From the NCBI GenBank assembly GCA_023135855.1, contig JAGLSH010000004.1, positions 1 to 23,224 on the forward strand: DNA of 23,224 bases. Direction: 5' to 3'. The notes beneath the pieces are model-generated. The model did no database searches and was not told where the DNA came from. It saw nothing but the letters and a program-made list of their open reading frames with translations. The translations under genes and the position numbers were made by a program. The DNA is from Candidatus Omnitrophota bacterium (GTDB lineage: Bacteria; Omnitrophota; Gorgyraeia; Duberdicusellales; 4484-171). Below are positions 6,152 through 15,316 of this stretch, piece after piece (the stretch's first letter is position 1; the number at the start of each line of letters is the position of its first letter).

Positions 6152-8194
6152 CTCTTTAATTTTAATTAAAACTTTTCCAGGAGTGATCTTAGTCAAGCAA
6201 GCATTTTTTTTATCAAGCCCACATTTTGACCGATAACAAAAAGAACAGGGCATCTTTTCGCATAAAACATAAAGATTTTTACATTGGACTGTATGGCGAC
6301 TAGGATTAGTAGGACCAAAAAGAGCAATAGTGGGAACGCCTAAAGCTAGAGACAAATGTAAAGTAGCCGTATCAGGAGTAATAAACAATTTCAAACTCTT
6401 CATTACTTGCGGTAAAGTACGCAAAGTAGTCTTTCCGCAGAGATTAAGCGGTGAAGGAAGACTAGACGTCTCTATCCTCCTAGCCTCTTCTTTTGAATCT
6501 TCATCTCCAAAAAGAACCACTCGAGAATTACAAAAATTCTTATGAATTAAATCGATTAATTTTAAAATATGCTCTCGAGGCCAATTCTTTGATTGCCATT
6601 TCCGAGAAGCTGATATATTTATACCGATAAGATCAGCTGCCGGCAAAACAATAGAATGCTCTGATTCTTGAGGCCAAAAAATTAATTTCTTCTCAACGAA
6701 TTTAATACCTAATAGCCTTAATATCTTCTCCTGGGAAAGCAATGGTGAATCCTGACGATTATATTTTAAATTCCGGGTTAACAAAAAACCTCCTCGAAGA
6801 GAATAGCCAAAAGATTGCCGAGGAAAACTTAAAAAAGATATTAAGTGAGATGAGCGATTGTTTTGCAAATCTACTACATAATCAAATGAGCGACGCCTTA
6901 GAATAGAAGCAATATTAAAAATATTCTTAACTCGTTTATACTTGTCTTCTAAGGTAATAACTTCATCAATATATGGGCAATCATAAAAAAAAGAGCGATA
7001 CTTTTTAAGAGTTAGAAGACTAATAAAACTGCGGGGAAATTCATCTCGCAATGCCTTCAAAGAAGGTAAGCTTAAGATTAGATCACCTAAAGAAGAAATC
7101 TTAATTACCAAAATTCTTAAGGTTTCAGTAGTTTCTTCATAAACTTCTTTAGTCTTTAACAGACATTCTTCCATGGTATACTTCCGCTCTACGTCTTCCC
7201 TGGCTTGCTTAACGATTCTTTCAGCAAAACTTGAATCATCCAATATCCTTAAAATACCTTTAGATATAGCTAAGCCGTCCTCCGGTTCAACCAAAACTCC
7301 ATTTTTCCCATCTTGGATTATCTCTTTAAAACCTCCCACAGCAGTAGCAACAACTGGAACTCCGCAAGCAAAGGCTTCAACAACCACTCTACCAAAAGAT
7401 TCTTCAATCACCGAAGGTGCAACTAAAATACGAGCTTTTGCTAAAACATCTTCAATATCTTGCTTAAATCCAACAAACTCAACATTATAATTTAAAGAAA
7501 AACGATTTACCAAGGTTTTTAAATATTCTAGATACCTTTGCTTAGACTTATCGGCTGAACCGATTATCTTCAGTTTTAAATAAGGATTGAATCTTACTAC
7601 TTTCTTAAACCCCTTTATCAAATGCTCATAGCCTTTAGACTGAGAAATTCGGCCAACACTAACAATATAGTTACTTTCCCTGCGAGTTTTATACTCAGTA
7701 AAATTGAACTTATCTAAATCAACCCAGCGGCTTATAATTTTTATTTTATCTTCCGGCACTCCAAACCTATCACGCATATGGCGAGCTACTACTTTAGAGG
7801 GAGCAATGATAAACTTTCCCCATCCCATAACTTCGCTAAAAAAACGGTTCTTATAAATTCCATGGGCAGTAGTAATAAAATGAGCACGACTGGAACGAGA
7901 AGCAAAAAAACTTATCCAACCAGGTACCCGACTACGAGCATGAACAATATCTATCTTCTCGTCTTCAATAATCTTCCTTATCTTAGGAGCAAGAAAAAAT
8001 CCAAACAATGATTTTCTATAAACTGGCAACTTATAATGTTTAATTCCCAAATCTTCTAATTCATTTGCCAGTCGACCTCCTCCGCTAACAATAATAGTGG
8101 TAATATCCTTGCCCTTAAAAAACTTGGCCAAGTCATAAACTCCTCTCTCAACACCGCCAATATTCATTCTAGGAAGGATTTGCATTACCCTCAT
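6137..8194 (-). CDS. Fused glycosyltransferase: GT4 domain plus GT9 domain
   Basis: This 685-residue protein joins two complete enzymes. Residues 1-355 form a GT4 unit with MNIGGVERGVYDLA (10-23), AHGIY (110-114) and the E-x7-E motif E265 to E273. Residues 360-685 form a GT9 unit beginning LRILVIKISSLGDL, with INISASRKWQSKNWP (525-539), TPDTATLHLSLALG (606-619) and a Cys cluster C650-x2-C653-x4-C658-x7-C666. The linker is only about five residues (ETTET), so the two active sites are probably held together for successive additions to one acceptor. The start overlaps the LpxL-ELM1 gene by 4 nt (ATGA), so translation is coupled. No stop or frameshift separates the halves. The last codons lie inside a heptad repeat array. 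Substrates are unknown. Confidence 0.92.
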   Translation of the reverse strand: MRVMQILPRMNIGGVERGVYDLAKFFKGKDITTIIVSGGGRLANELEDLGIKHYKLPVYRKSLFGFFLAPKIRKIIEDEKIDIVHARSRVPGWISFFASRSSRAHFITTAHGIYKNRFFSEVMGWGKFIIAPSKVVARHMRDRFGVPEDKIKIISRWVDLDKFNFTEYKTRRESNYIVSVGRISQSKGYEHLIKGFKKVVRFNPYLKLKIIGSADKSKQRYLEYLKTLVNRFSLNYNVEFVGFKQDIEDVLAKARILVAPSVIEESFGRVVVEAFACGVPVVATAVGGFKEIIQDGKNGVLVEPEDGLAISKGILRILDDSSFAERIVKQAREDVERKYTMEECLLKTKEVYEETTETLRILVIKISSLGDLILSLPSLKALRDEFPRSFISLLTLKKYRSFFYDCPYIDEVITLEDKYKRVKNIFNIASILRRRSFDYVVDLQNNRSSHLISFLSFPRQSFGYSLRGGFLLTRNLKYNRQDSPLLSQEKILRLLGIKFVEKKLIFWPQESEHSIVLPAADLIGINISASRKWQSKNWPREHILKLIDLIHKNFCNSRVVLFGDEDSKEEARRIETSSLPSPLNLCGKTTLRTLPQVMKSLKLFITPDTATLHLSLALGVPTIALFGPTNPSRHTVQCKNLYVLCEKMPCSFCYRSKCGLDKKNACLTKITPGKVLIKIKEILNR

Positions 8195-9999
8195 AATATT
8201 TTCTCCAAAGCTTTTTTTATCACTGCTTTATTACGGTCAAAAATCAATGATGTCTTTAATTTCACTGAACTTATATTGTAAGGTTTTCTTAAAAAACTTA
8301 TTTCTTCTTTCATTGACCTCAAGAAAACTTTACGTTTATCATCCTCAGGTTCAAAGAAAACACAAACACACGGCTTTTGTAAAGAAGCTATCTCTGAAAC
8401 CATAGAAATGCTCTCGCTACTAACAAAAACAACATCAGCTAAGCCACCAAAACCCTCAAAAACAAAGTCGTGATTAGTTTTATTGGCAACAACTAAAGCC
8501 TCTAAGCCCTCAAAATCTTTTGCCTCCTTCTCTAGGTAATCCTCAACTTCCCTAGGAGTACGCCGAGAAGTGCTAATAAGAATTTTATATCCCTGTTTTA
8601 AGGAATACTCTTTTATTTTCGGAATGAAAAGTTTTACATTTTCAACAAACTCCTCCTTCTCAGAAATCGGACCTCCCAGAAAAAGGGAAATCTTCTTATC
8701 TCCTCCTAAGTTAAAAAATTTCTCGCAATTCTTTACTTTTTCTTGAAAATTATCAGGATAAAATAAAGCCCCTTTAATCATTACCGCACTATCAGCCTGT
8801 ATGCGATCATGCTCAGGAATAATTGCTAAATCAAACTTTCGCAAAGGTATATTTGGACGTAGAACAGTAACTGATTTTGCCCCCAAATAAGAAGAAAACA
8901 GCTTATTGACTGGAGCAATAAAGCTCCCAGCACTTATTACAGCATCAGCATAGGTTCTATCCAACTCCTGCCAAGTTTTTTCATCGACTAATTTAGATAA
9001 CCAAAATCCACAACCAAGGCAATGCTTTCCAACAAAAAAGGCTACAATATCAGCAAATATTCTTCCAAACACGTTCTTATACTTAACTTCAATAACCTTA
9101 CTTCGTATTTTTGAGCTTTCTTCAGACAATAAAGACAACAAAGCTTTTGCTTGCTTAAGATGTCCTGGCTTGCCATCACTTAAAACTACAACATCACGAT
9201 TTACCTTACGCTTAAAGCGCTTATAATACCAAAAATACTCCCACGGATATTTTTCTAAAAGTTTTTGATAGATTTTATTTAGCTCCGTTAATACTTCCTT
9301 GTCGTCTCTGCCCTCAACATCAATAGGTTTACCAATCTCAAGTATATGAGAAAAATTCTTTTTGCGCTGGCAAAAGCTAACATATATCTTTTTATTGAAT
9401 TTTCTGGCTAAATAAACTGCACCTCTGGGGGTAGGAACTAGATGCGAGAAAAACTCAATTTCCAAAGCATCATTTTCAGCACCATGATCTAACACAACCC
9501 CAATCATATAATCTTCCCGCACACATTTGATTAATTCTCTTAAGGTAAAACATACTTTTATCTTTCCTTCCTGGCGTAATTCATTTAAAAATTTATCTAA
9601 TCCTCTATGCTTTTGTTGTTGGACATAAGCAGCAAATTTATGTCTCTGGGCCCAACAAGACATAGATAATTCCCAGTTGCCGGCATGAATCCCCACAAAT
9701 ATACCTCCGCCAGGATATTCACCCTCTTTTTCTTTTATGGTTACATTCTCATATATCCGTGAAATAATTAACTGTTCAATGATTGTTAGGCCGAAATTGT
9801 TAAAACTCTTTCTTAAAATCGAATGTACTTGACGAGAAGTCTTCTCAGGGAAGGCTGCTTTTAAATTCCTAAAAGCTACCTTTCGTTTGCGTCCATTAAG
9901 ATAAATAAACAAACCAATCGCCTTAGCTAGAAAAAGAGAAAATCCCAAAGGTAATTTGAGTAAAGCTTTTCTTATAAGTTTTGCTAAAGAATACATCAT
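8191..9999 (-). CDS. Fused lipid A acyltransferase (LpxL/HtrB type) and ELM1-like domain
   Basis: This 602-residue protein has two parts. Residues 1-265 are a lysophospholipid acyltransferase of the LpxL/LpxM group: a hydrophobic anchor (about 13-35), RNLKAAFPE (44-52), and the catalytic H-x4-E motif HAGNWE (105-110). It would add a secondary acyl chain to Kdo-lipid A from acyl-ACP. Residues 268-602 resemble the ELM1/COG3660 family, which has a GT-B-like fold: VVVLSDGKPGHLKQAKAL (271-288) is its N-terminal signature, and LFLGGP (440-445) and SSESISMVSEIAS (527-539) are its C-terminal parts. The bacterial ELM1 role is unsettled; a sugar transfer on lipid A is plausible. It overlaps lpxK by 4 nt and the GT4-GT9 gene by 4 nt. 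Both domains look intact; functional coupling is inference. Confidence 0.88.
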   Translation of the reverse strand: MMYSLAKLIRKALLKLPLGFSLFLAKAIGLFIYLNGRKRKVAFRNLKAAFPEKTSRQVHSILRKSFNNFGLTIIEQLIISRIYENVTIKEKEGEYPGGGIFVGIHAGNWELSMSCWAQRHKFAAYVQQQKHRGLDKFLNELRQEGKIKVCFTLRELIKCVREDYMIGVVLDHGAENDALEIEFFSHLVPTPRGAVYLARKFNKKIYVSFCQRKKNFSHILEIGKPIDVEGRDDKEVLTELNKIYQKLLEKYPWEYFWYYKRFKRKVNRDVVVLSDGKPGHLKQAKALLSLLSEESSKIRSKVIEVKYKNVFGRIFADIVAFFVGKHCLGCGFWLSKLVDEKTWQELDRTYADAVISAGSFIAPVNKLFSSYLGAKSVTVLRPNIPLRKFDLAIIPEHDRIQADSAVMIKGALFYPDNFQEKVKNCEKFFNLGGDKKISLFLGGPISEKEEFVENVKLFIPKIKEYSLKQGYKILISTSRRTPREVEDYLEKEAKDFEGLEALVVANKTNHDFVFEGFGGLADVVFVSSESISMVSEIASLQKPCVCVFFEPEDDKRKVFLRSMKEEISFLRKPYNISSVKLKTSLIFDRNKAVIKKALEKIL

Positions 10000-11018
10000 T
10001 TCTTAATCGCCTTTGCTAACCCTTCTTCCACACTCTTTACAAATTCATCCTGATTCTCTATTTCTAATTCTACCTCTAAAACAAAAATATTCAATTTACT
10101 CTCCAAACAAGGAAAATGATATTTATCCTTGTGGGTAATAACTAAATCATTGATTCCTTTACTTATTAAATCATCTTCTAATCTATGAAATTCATTAATA
10201 GTTAATTCATGATGATCAGGGTAAACTATTTTCTCTACAATATCTAAATTAAGTTCAGCTAATTTATTTAAGAACCCCTGAGGGTACCCAATAGCTGTAA
10301 AAGCTGCTAACCTTCTCCCTGACAAAAAATCATTTTCAAACTTATTACCCTTTAGGTCTCGAAAACATTTATTTTTATAGTGAGAAAAATATATCTTAAG
10401 TTGCGGTGCAACTTTTAAAATTGAACTTTTTATATCTTCAGCGTCCTTCATTTCATTCTTATAGTTGAGAAGTAAAATATCAGCTCTCCTTAAGGAGTTT
10501 AAAGGTTCTCGAAAAGAATAAGCTGGAATCAATCTTAATTTATTACAAAAATCTTTTGCGCTCATCATCACGATATCTACATCTCTCGCTAATCTCCGGT
10601 GTTGGAACCCATCGTCAAGAATAAAAAGATCAAAAGAATTTTCTAATCTTTGCGCCAACTCAACCCGCTTAACTGCTGCAAAAACATCATTTGTCTTCTC
10701 TTTAAGCAACTTCCCCTCATCTTGGCCATATCCACGACGCAAAATAGCCGCCTTATATTTAGATGACAAATGTTGATAAAGCCAAATTGCCAAAGTAGTT
10801 TTTCCTGAACCTGACCATGAAAGATTGCCGATGCTAACAACTTTGGCTTTTGAAAAGAAAACCGAAGCCATTTTTATTTCATAAAACAAATTTCTAAAAA
10901 ATACCCCAACTCCATAGATTAAAGAAAGAAAATAAAGTAAAAAATAAAGAATTAACTCAAAAAAATTCTTCCGATCATTTTCCAGAAAAGCCAAATACCA
11001 CTTTTTCAATCTCACCAT
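9996..11018 (-). CDS. lpxK: Tetraacyldisaccharide 4'-kinase LpxK
   Basis: LpxK phosphorylates the 4' position of the lipid A disaccharide precursor at the inner membrane. This 340-residue protein has the N-terminal membrane segment (about 18-47), the P-loop GNLSWSGSGKTT (64-75; K73), RRGYG (94-98) and the signature DDGFQHRRLARDVDIV (135-150; D135, D136). In most LpxK proteins a loop of roughly 25-30 residues separates RGYG from the conserved GDE segment that holds a catalytic Asp. Here QDE (99-101) follows RGYG directly, so the loop is lost but the acidic pair is kept. The gene follows waaA by 16 nt and overlaps the LpxL-ELM1 gene by 4 nt. The family is clear; normal activity is likely. Confidence 0.93.
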   Translation of the reverse strand: MVRLKKWYLAFLENDRKNFFELILYFLLYFLSLIYGVGVFFRNLFYEIKMASVFFSKAKVVSIGNLSWSGSGKTTLAIWLYQHLSSKYKAAILRRGYGQDEGKLLKEKTNDVFAAVKRVELAQRLENSFDLFILDDGFQHRRLARDVDIVMMSAKDFCNKLRLIPAYSFREPLNSLRRADILLLNYKNEMKDAEDIKSSILKVAPQLKIYFSHYKNKCFRDLKGNKFENDFLSGRRLAAFTAIGYPQGFLNKLAELNLDIVEKIVYPDHHELTINEFHRLEDDLISKGINDLVITHKDKYHFPCLESKLNIFVLEVELEIENQDEFVKSVEEGLAKAIKK

Positions 11019-11034
11019 TATTTTGATTCCCTAT

Positions 11035-12315
11035 TTAACTTTCCGATAAGCGCTTTAAAATTATATCTAAATTATTACCTAAACTCTTTTTTTCTCCTTC
11101 AAAAACTTCATCACAACGATTAGCTAAGGTATTCTTTAAGGCTGTATCACTTACTAACCCTAGTAACACCTCGGCTAACTCTTCCCGATTCCTTACCTTA
11201 ATGCCGGCACCTTTTTCTAAAACGATCTCTTCAATATCAAGGAAATTGTCCATATTTGGACCAAAAACAGTCGGCTTGCGAAAATAAATTGGCTCTAAAA
11301 CATTATGCCCACCACTCTTAGCTAAACTTCCACCAACAAAACAAATATCAGCTATGCTATAAAAATATAATAGTTCTCCTACGGTGTCGGCTATAAAAAT
11401 ACTTCTCTTGTCTCCAAGATTCTCTTCAACTTTACTCATTTTTACTGGATTAAAACTTGCTAGTTGAATAAGTTTACCAATCTTCGATACTCTCTCAGGA
11501 TGACGTGGAGCAATAATTAAAGTAATCCCTCCAGGACTTTTAAAAATATCCTTATAAATATCAATTATAATCTCTTCTTCAGGCTCATGTGTACTAGCAG
11601 CGACTAAAAGCTTATTACCTCCTCTTTTAAGGATAGACTTATATTTTTCCTGTTTTTGACGCAACTTATCTTTATCTATTAGAATACTCTCGAATTTCAT
11701 ATTTCCGCTAACAATAATCTTCTTCGGGTCAGCCCCTAGAAAAAGAAATCTCTCTTTGTAAAGTGAATTCTGAACACCAATATAATCACATTTTTTAAGA
11801 ACTCCCCTCATAAAAGGTCTAATCCAACAATAGCGCTTAAACGCCTTATCGGAAATTCTTCCATTGATAATGACTATTGGAATTTTCTTTTTCCTTAAAC
11901 GATAAAAAAGATTAGGCCAAATCTCGGTTTCAACAGCAATAAATATTTTTGGTTTGATTATTTTTATAACCCTTGCAAGTATAATTGAAAAATCAAAAGG
12001 AAAGAAAATTACCTTTGCTAGATGTGAATAGCGTTTTTTAGCAATTCTATTACCAGTTAAGGTTGTGGTTGATATTATTATTGGCAAATCTTGGGACTCT
12101 CTTAACCTTCTTATTAAATCTCCAATCAAATTAGCCTCACCAACACTTACTACTTGTATCCAAATAGAATTTTTTATCTCTCTTACGCTGATAAATCCTA
12201 GTTTTTCTCGTAAAGCTAGGAGAGTCATCTTTTTGCGATAAAGATGCAGAGGCAGATAAATTGTAAGCCCTAAGCAAAAAATGAAATCATAAATTAAAAA
12301 TAAAATTTCTTTCAT
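11035..12315 (-). CDS. waaA: 3-deoxy-D-manno-octulosonic acid (Kdo) transferase WaaA/KdtA
   Basis: WaaA transfers one or more Kdo residues from CMP-Kdo to the lipid A precursor on the cytoplasmic face of the inner membrane. This 426-residue GT30 protein has the standard length. It shows an N-terminal membrane anchor (about 5-25), VVSVGEANL (55-63) with the catalytic Glu at 60, AVETEIWPN (127-135), AASTHEPEEE (239-248), IAPRHPER (268-275) and the donor-site GGSLAKSGGHNVLEP (328-342). It lies 19 nt after xerC and 16 nt before lpxK, starting the lipid A half of the operon. How many Kdo residues it adds cannot be read from the sequence. Confidence 0.95.
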   Translation of the reverse strand: MKEILFLIYDFIFCLGLTIYLPLHLYRKKMTLLALREKLGFISVREIKNSIWIQVVSVGEANLIGDLIRRLRESQDLPIIISTTTLTGNRIAKKRYSHLAKVIFFPFDFSIILARVIKIIKPKIFIAVETEIWPNLFYRLRKKKIPIVIINGRISDKAFKRYCWIRPFMRGVLKKCDYIGVQNSLYKERFLFLGADPKKIIVSGNMKFESILIDKDKLRQKQEKYKSILKRGGNKLLVAASTHEPEEEIIIDIYKDIFKSPGGITLIIAPRHPERVSKIGKLIQLASFNPVKMSKVEENLGDKRSIFIADTVGELLYFYSIADICFVGGSLAKSGGHNVLEPIYFRKPTVFGPNMDNFLDIEEIVLEKGAGIKVRNREELAEVLLGLVSDTALKNTLANRCDEVFEGEKKSLGNNLDIILKRLSES

Positions 12316-12334
12316 CTCTTAATCACCATCATAT

Positions 12335-13219
12335 TCATTGCTTCGCCCTCGGATGAGCCTTTTGGTAAACACTCTTAAGAGAATCAATGGTCAAATGGGT
12401 ATAAACTTGAGTAGTAGCTATACTAGAATGTCCCAAGAGTTCCTGCACACTCCGCAAATCTGCTCCTCTATTGAGAAGATGAGTAGCAAAAGAATGACGA
12501 AATGTATGCGGAGAAATTCTAGAAATCATTGCAGCTTTCTTCATATATTTATATACGATATCTCTTACCCCGCGATCAGTTAAAGTTCCTCGACGTTTAT
12601 TTAAAAATAAAGAAGAATTATTATCACCCCGCATATCAATATAATCTTTTAAACTATTTAAAGCTGGCTCACCTAAAGGAAGAAGACGCTCTTTTCTCCC
12701 CTTTCCTTTTACTTTAGCTATCCCGCTTATAAAATCCACATTCTCTTTCTTTAAGGAAACCATCTCAGATACCCGAGCCCCAGTTGAATAAAGAAATTCT
12801 AAAATTGCCTTATCTCTCAAAACTAAGAGCTCCCTCCCCTTTGGCAATTTCAACATATTCTCAACTTCCTTCTCAGTTAAAAACTTCGGCAAAGGTTTGT
12901 CTAGTCTGGGATAAATTAATGAAGAAGCCGGATTACTTTTCACCAAGCTTTCCCTAAGCATAATTTTAAAAAAACTCTTCATTGTTGAAATCTTTCTGGA
13001 AAGAGTCCGTTTACTTAATTTCTTTTCACTTAGTTCGCTTAAAAATTTTCTTAATAAAAAATAATCAATTCTCTTTATATCCTTGCCGCCCCGAGACTCT
13101 AAAAAATCCCCGAACTCTCTTAAATCGGCTGCATAGTTATTGATAGTGTGGCTAGAGTAATTTTTCTCGATATTTAGATAATTTAGGAATCTATCAATAT
13201 AATGAGAAAAAGGAATCAT
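12335..13219 (-). CDS. xerC: Site-specific tyrosine recombinase XerC/XerD
   Basis: This 294-residue tyrosine recombinase has the normal Xer length. The N-terminal SAM-like core-binding domain covers about 1-90, and the catalytic domain contains R149 (STGARVSE), K173, H238 and R241 (HTFRHSFATHLL), H264 (LLGHSS) and the nucleophile Y273. All catalytic residues are present. Xer proteins resolve chromosome dimers at dif with FtsK. The start is 3 nt after the topA stop. The order dprA-topA-xerC is conserved in several bacterial groups, for example the Bacillus smf-topA-(gid)-codV region, so XerC is favoured over XerD and over a mobile-element integrase. No dif-like site was identified in the window. 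Confidence 0.93.
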   Translation of the reverse strand: MIPFSHYIDRFLNYLNIEKNYSSHTINNYAADLREFGDFLESRGGKDIKRIDYFLLRKFLSELSEKKLSKRTLSRKISTMKSFFKIMLRESLVKSNPASSLIYPRLDKPLPKFLTEKEVENMLKLPKGRELLVLRDKAILEFLYSTGARVSEMVSLKKENVDFISGIAKVKGKGRKERLLPLGEPALNSLKDYIDMRGDNNSSLFLNKRRGTLTDRGVRDIVYKYMKKAAMISRISPHTFRHSFATHLLNRGADLRSVQELLGHSSIATTQVYTHLTIDSLKSVYQKAHPRAKQ

Positions 13220-13222
13220 CGT

Positions 13223-15316
13223 CTAGTCTTCCTCCTTAGCATCTTCTTGGTCATTATTATCTTGATCCTCAGGCAAAGAACGATTGGTATAAGTGCACTC
13301 AGGATATTTACTGCATCCATAAAAGTTCTGCCCCCTTCGATTCCTTCTTTCTATCAATTGTCCAACTTTACAATCCGGACAAGGAACCCCGGTAGTAATA
13401 CTTTCAGCATAGCGACAACGAGGAAAATTTTCACAACTTAAGAATCTACCCCTTCGCGACCACTTTATTACCATTCTTCCTTTACACTGTGGACAAGTTT
13501 TATCTGAATACTCAACTTCTTTTTTAACTAAAAGCAAGGTTTCCTCTACCTTCTTATTGAAATCTGGATAAAATTCTTCGAGGACTTTCCGCCAGTCAAC
13601 ATTTCCATTCTCTACTTCATCCAATTTCTCCTCTATCGAAGCAGTAAAATTCTCATCCATAATCTTAGGAAAATAATTTACTAGAAGATCACTGACCTTT
13701 ATGCCTAAAACAGTAGGAAGAAAAGCTCTTTTTTCTCGACGAGCATAATTTCTTCTAAAAAGGGTGTAAATAATTGGTGCATAAGTAGACGGACGACCAA
13801 CACCTTTTTCTTCTAATAGTTTTACTAAAGATGCATCATTATAACGAGCCGGGGCTTTAGTAGTATGTTCTATGATTATTAAATCCTCTAAAATAACTGT
13901 CTGTCCTTTTTCTAAAGGCGGAAGTAGATTATCGTCACCTCCATCGCCTAAGACCTTTAGAAAACCTTCAAATAAAACTCGCAAGCCCTTAACTTCAAAC
14001 TCAACATCTTCTGATGTTATTTTGGCCTTGCTCGATTCTAGAACTGCTTCTTTCATGAAACCAGCCACAAATCTTTTCCAAATCAATTCATACAATCTTG
14101 CCTCATCGTCAACAATAAACTCTTTCATTTGATCAGGTTGACGATAGCTACTAGAGGGTCTTATAGCTTCATGAGCTAATTGAGCACCTTTTTTCTGCTT
14201 ATGATGATATTCATGAGAAGATAAATAATCTTGGCCATAATTCTCCCTAACAAACTCTTTAGCTTCTTTTTTTGCCTTATCACTTATATGGAAAGAATCA
14301 GTACGCATATAGGTAATAAGACCTACGCTCTTTTCTAAAATCTGAGCACCTTCATAAAGCTTCTGAGCCACCATCATTGTTCTTCCAGCTGAAAGCCTTA
14401 ATCGATTAAAAGCATCTTGCTGAAGTGAGGAAGTAATAAAAGGCGGTGGAGGTTTGCGTTTAGTCTCTTTTTTAATCAAGTCTTTTACGATAAATTCCTG
14501 GCTTTTTATTTGCTCTAGATATTTCTGGGCATCATCTCTGTTTTCAAAAATTCCCTTACTGCCCTTACACTTAGTGAGTTTTGCTTTAAAAACATTTGAA
14601 CCGACTCTGAATCTTGCCTCTAAAGAAAAGGTGGTTTTAGATATAAAAGCCACAATCTCCTTTTCTCTCTCAACAATAAACTTTAAAGCAATTGACTGCA
14701 CTCTTCCGGCTGATAAACCTCTGACTATTCTTTTCCAAAGAATAGGTGAAAGCCGATAGCCTACTATCCTATCTAAAACTCTTCTAGCTATCTGGGCATT
14801 AACTTTATGCATATCCAAATGACTACATTTTTTAAATGCTTCCCTAATAGCTTCTTCAGTTATTTCATGAAAAACAACGCGATAAAAGATATTATTTTTA
14901 GAATCCAGTGCTCTTTTTATATGCCAGCTGATCGCTTCTCCTTCGCGATCAGAGTCAGTTGCTAGATAAATTGCCTTTTTACCTTTTGACTTTTTCTTTA
15001 ACTGAGCAATGATCTTCTCTTTACCAGAAATAACTTGGTAAACAGGTTCAAACCCATTGTCAACATCTACGGAAAGTTTATTTGCCGGTAAATCAATTAC
15101 ATGGCCCATTGAAGAAGTTACGTCATATTCCTTGCCCAATATCGAAGAAATAGTTTTGGCTTTGGTCGGTGATTCTACAATTACTAAGTAACCACCCCGA
15201 TCTCCAACTTCAACTTCCTTCTTCATCTTTGTTGCTGGTGTTTTCTTGGAGTTTTTTAATTTTTTTGTTTTAGTTAATTTTTTTGGTTTTTTTGGTTTTT
15301 TTGGTTTAATGCTCAT
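13223..15316 (-). CDS. topA: DNA topoisomerase I (type IA)
   Basis: TopA relaxes negative supercoils by nicking one strand through a phosphotyrosine. This 697-residue protein has a Toprim domain starting YLVIVESPTKAK (43-54; E48) with TDSDREGE (120-127; D121, D123), and the active-site Tyr at 336 in GLITYMRTDS. Two C-terminal zinc ribbons use C608/C611/C628/C634 and C646/C649/C668/C674. An acidic tail (about 682-697) follows. The N-terminus has a roughly 40-residue Lys/Pro-rich extension encoded by three exact 9-bp repeats; it probably adds nonspecific DNA affinity. The start overlaps dprA by 4 nt (ATGA). Two zinc ribbons rather than three is common outside the Gammaproteobacteria. Confidence 0.96.
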   Translation of the reverse strand: MSIKPKKPKKPKKLTKTKKLKNSKKTPATKMKKEVEVGDRGGYLVIVESPTKAKTISSILGKEYDVTSSMGHVIDLPANKLSVDVDNGFEPVYQVISGKEKIIAQLKKKSKGKKAIYLATDSDREGEAISWHIKRALDSKNNIFYRVVFHEITEEAIREAFKKCSHLDMHKVNAQIARRVLDRIVGYRLSPILWKRIVRGLSAGRVQSIALKFIVEREKEIVAFISKTTFSLEARFRVGSNVFKAKLTKCKGSKGIFENRDDAQKYLEQIKSQEFIVKDLIKKETKRKPPPPFITSSLQQDAFNRLRLSAGRTMMVAQKLYEGAQILEKSVGLITYMRTDSFHISDKAKKEAKEFVRENYGQDYLSSHEYHHKQKKGAQLAHEAIRPSSSYRQPDQMKEFIVDDEARLYELIWKRFVAGFMKEAVLESSKAKITSEDVEFEVKGLRVLFEGFLKVLGDGGDDNLLPPLEKGQTVILEDLIIIEHTTKAPARYNDASLVKLLEEKGVGRPSTYAPIIYTLFRRNYARREKRAFLPTVLGIKVSDLLVNYFPKIMDENFTASIEEKLDEVENGNVDWRKVLEEFYPDFNKKVEETLLLVKKEVEYSDKTCPQCKGRMVIKWSRRGRFLSCENFPRCRYAESITTGVPCPDCKVGQLIERRNRRGQNFYGCSKYPECTYTNRSLPEDQDNNDQEDAKEED
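15281..15307 (-). repeat. Three exact 9-bp tandem repeats in the topA 5' end
   Basis: AAACCAAAA is repeated three times on the minus strand, encoding the KPK-KPK-KPK start of TopA. The unit is a multiple of three, so copy-number change would lengthen or shorten the tail without shifting the frame. Confidence 0.85.

Noticed and set aside
10643..10840. Minus-strand ORF of 65 codons inside lpxK
   Set aside because: It is in another frame within lpxK, which covers it with intact P-loop and DDGFQH motifs.
12335..13219. Tyrosine recombinase as integrase of a mobile element
   Set aside because: Its size, motifs and position after dprA-topA fit chromosomal XerC; no attachment-site repeats or cargo genes were seen.
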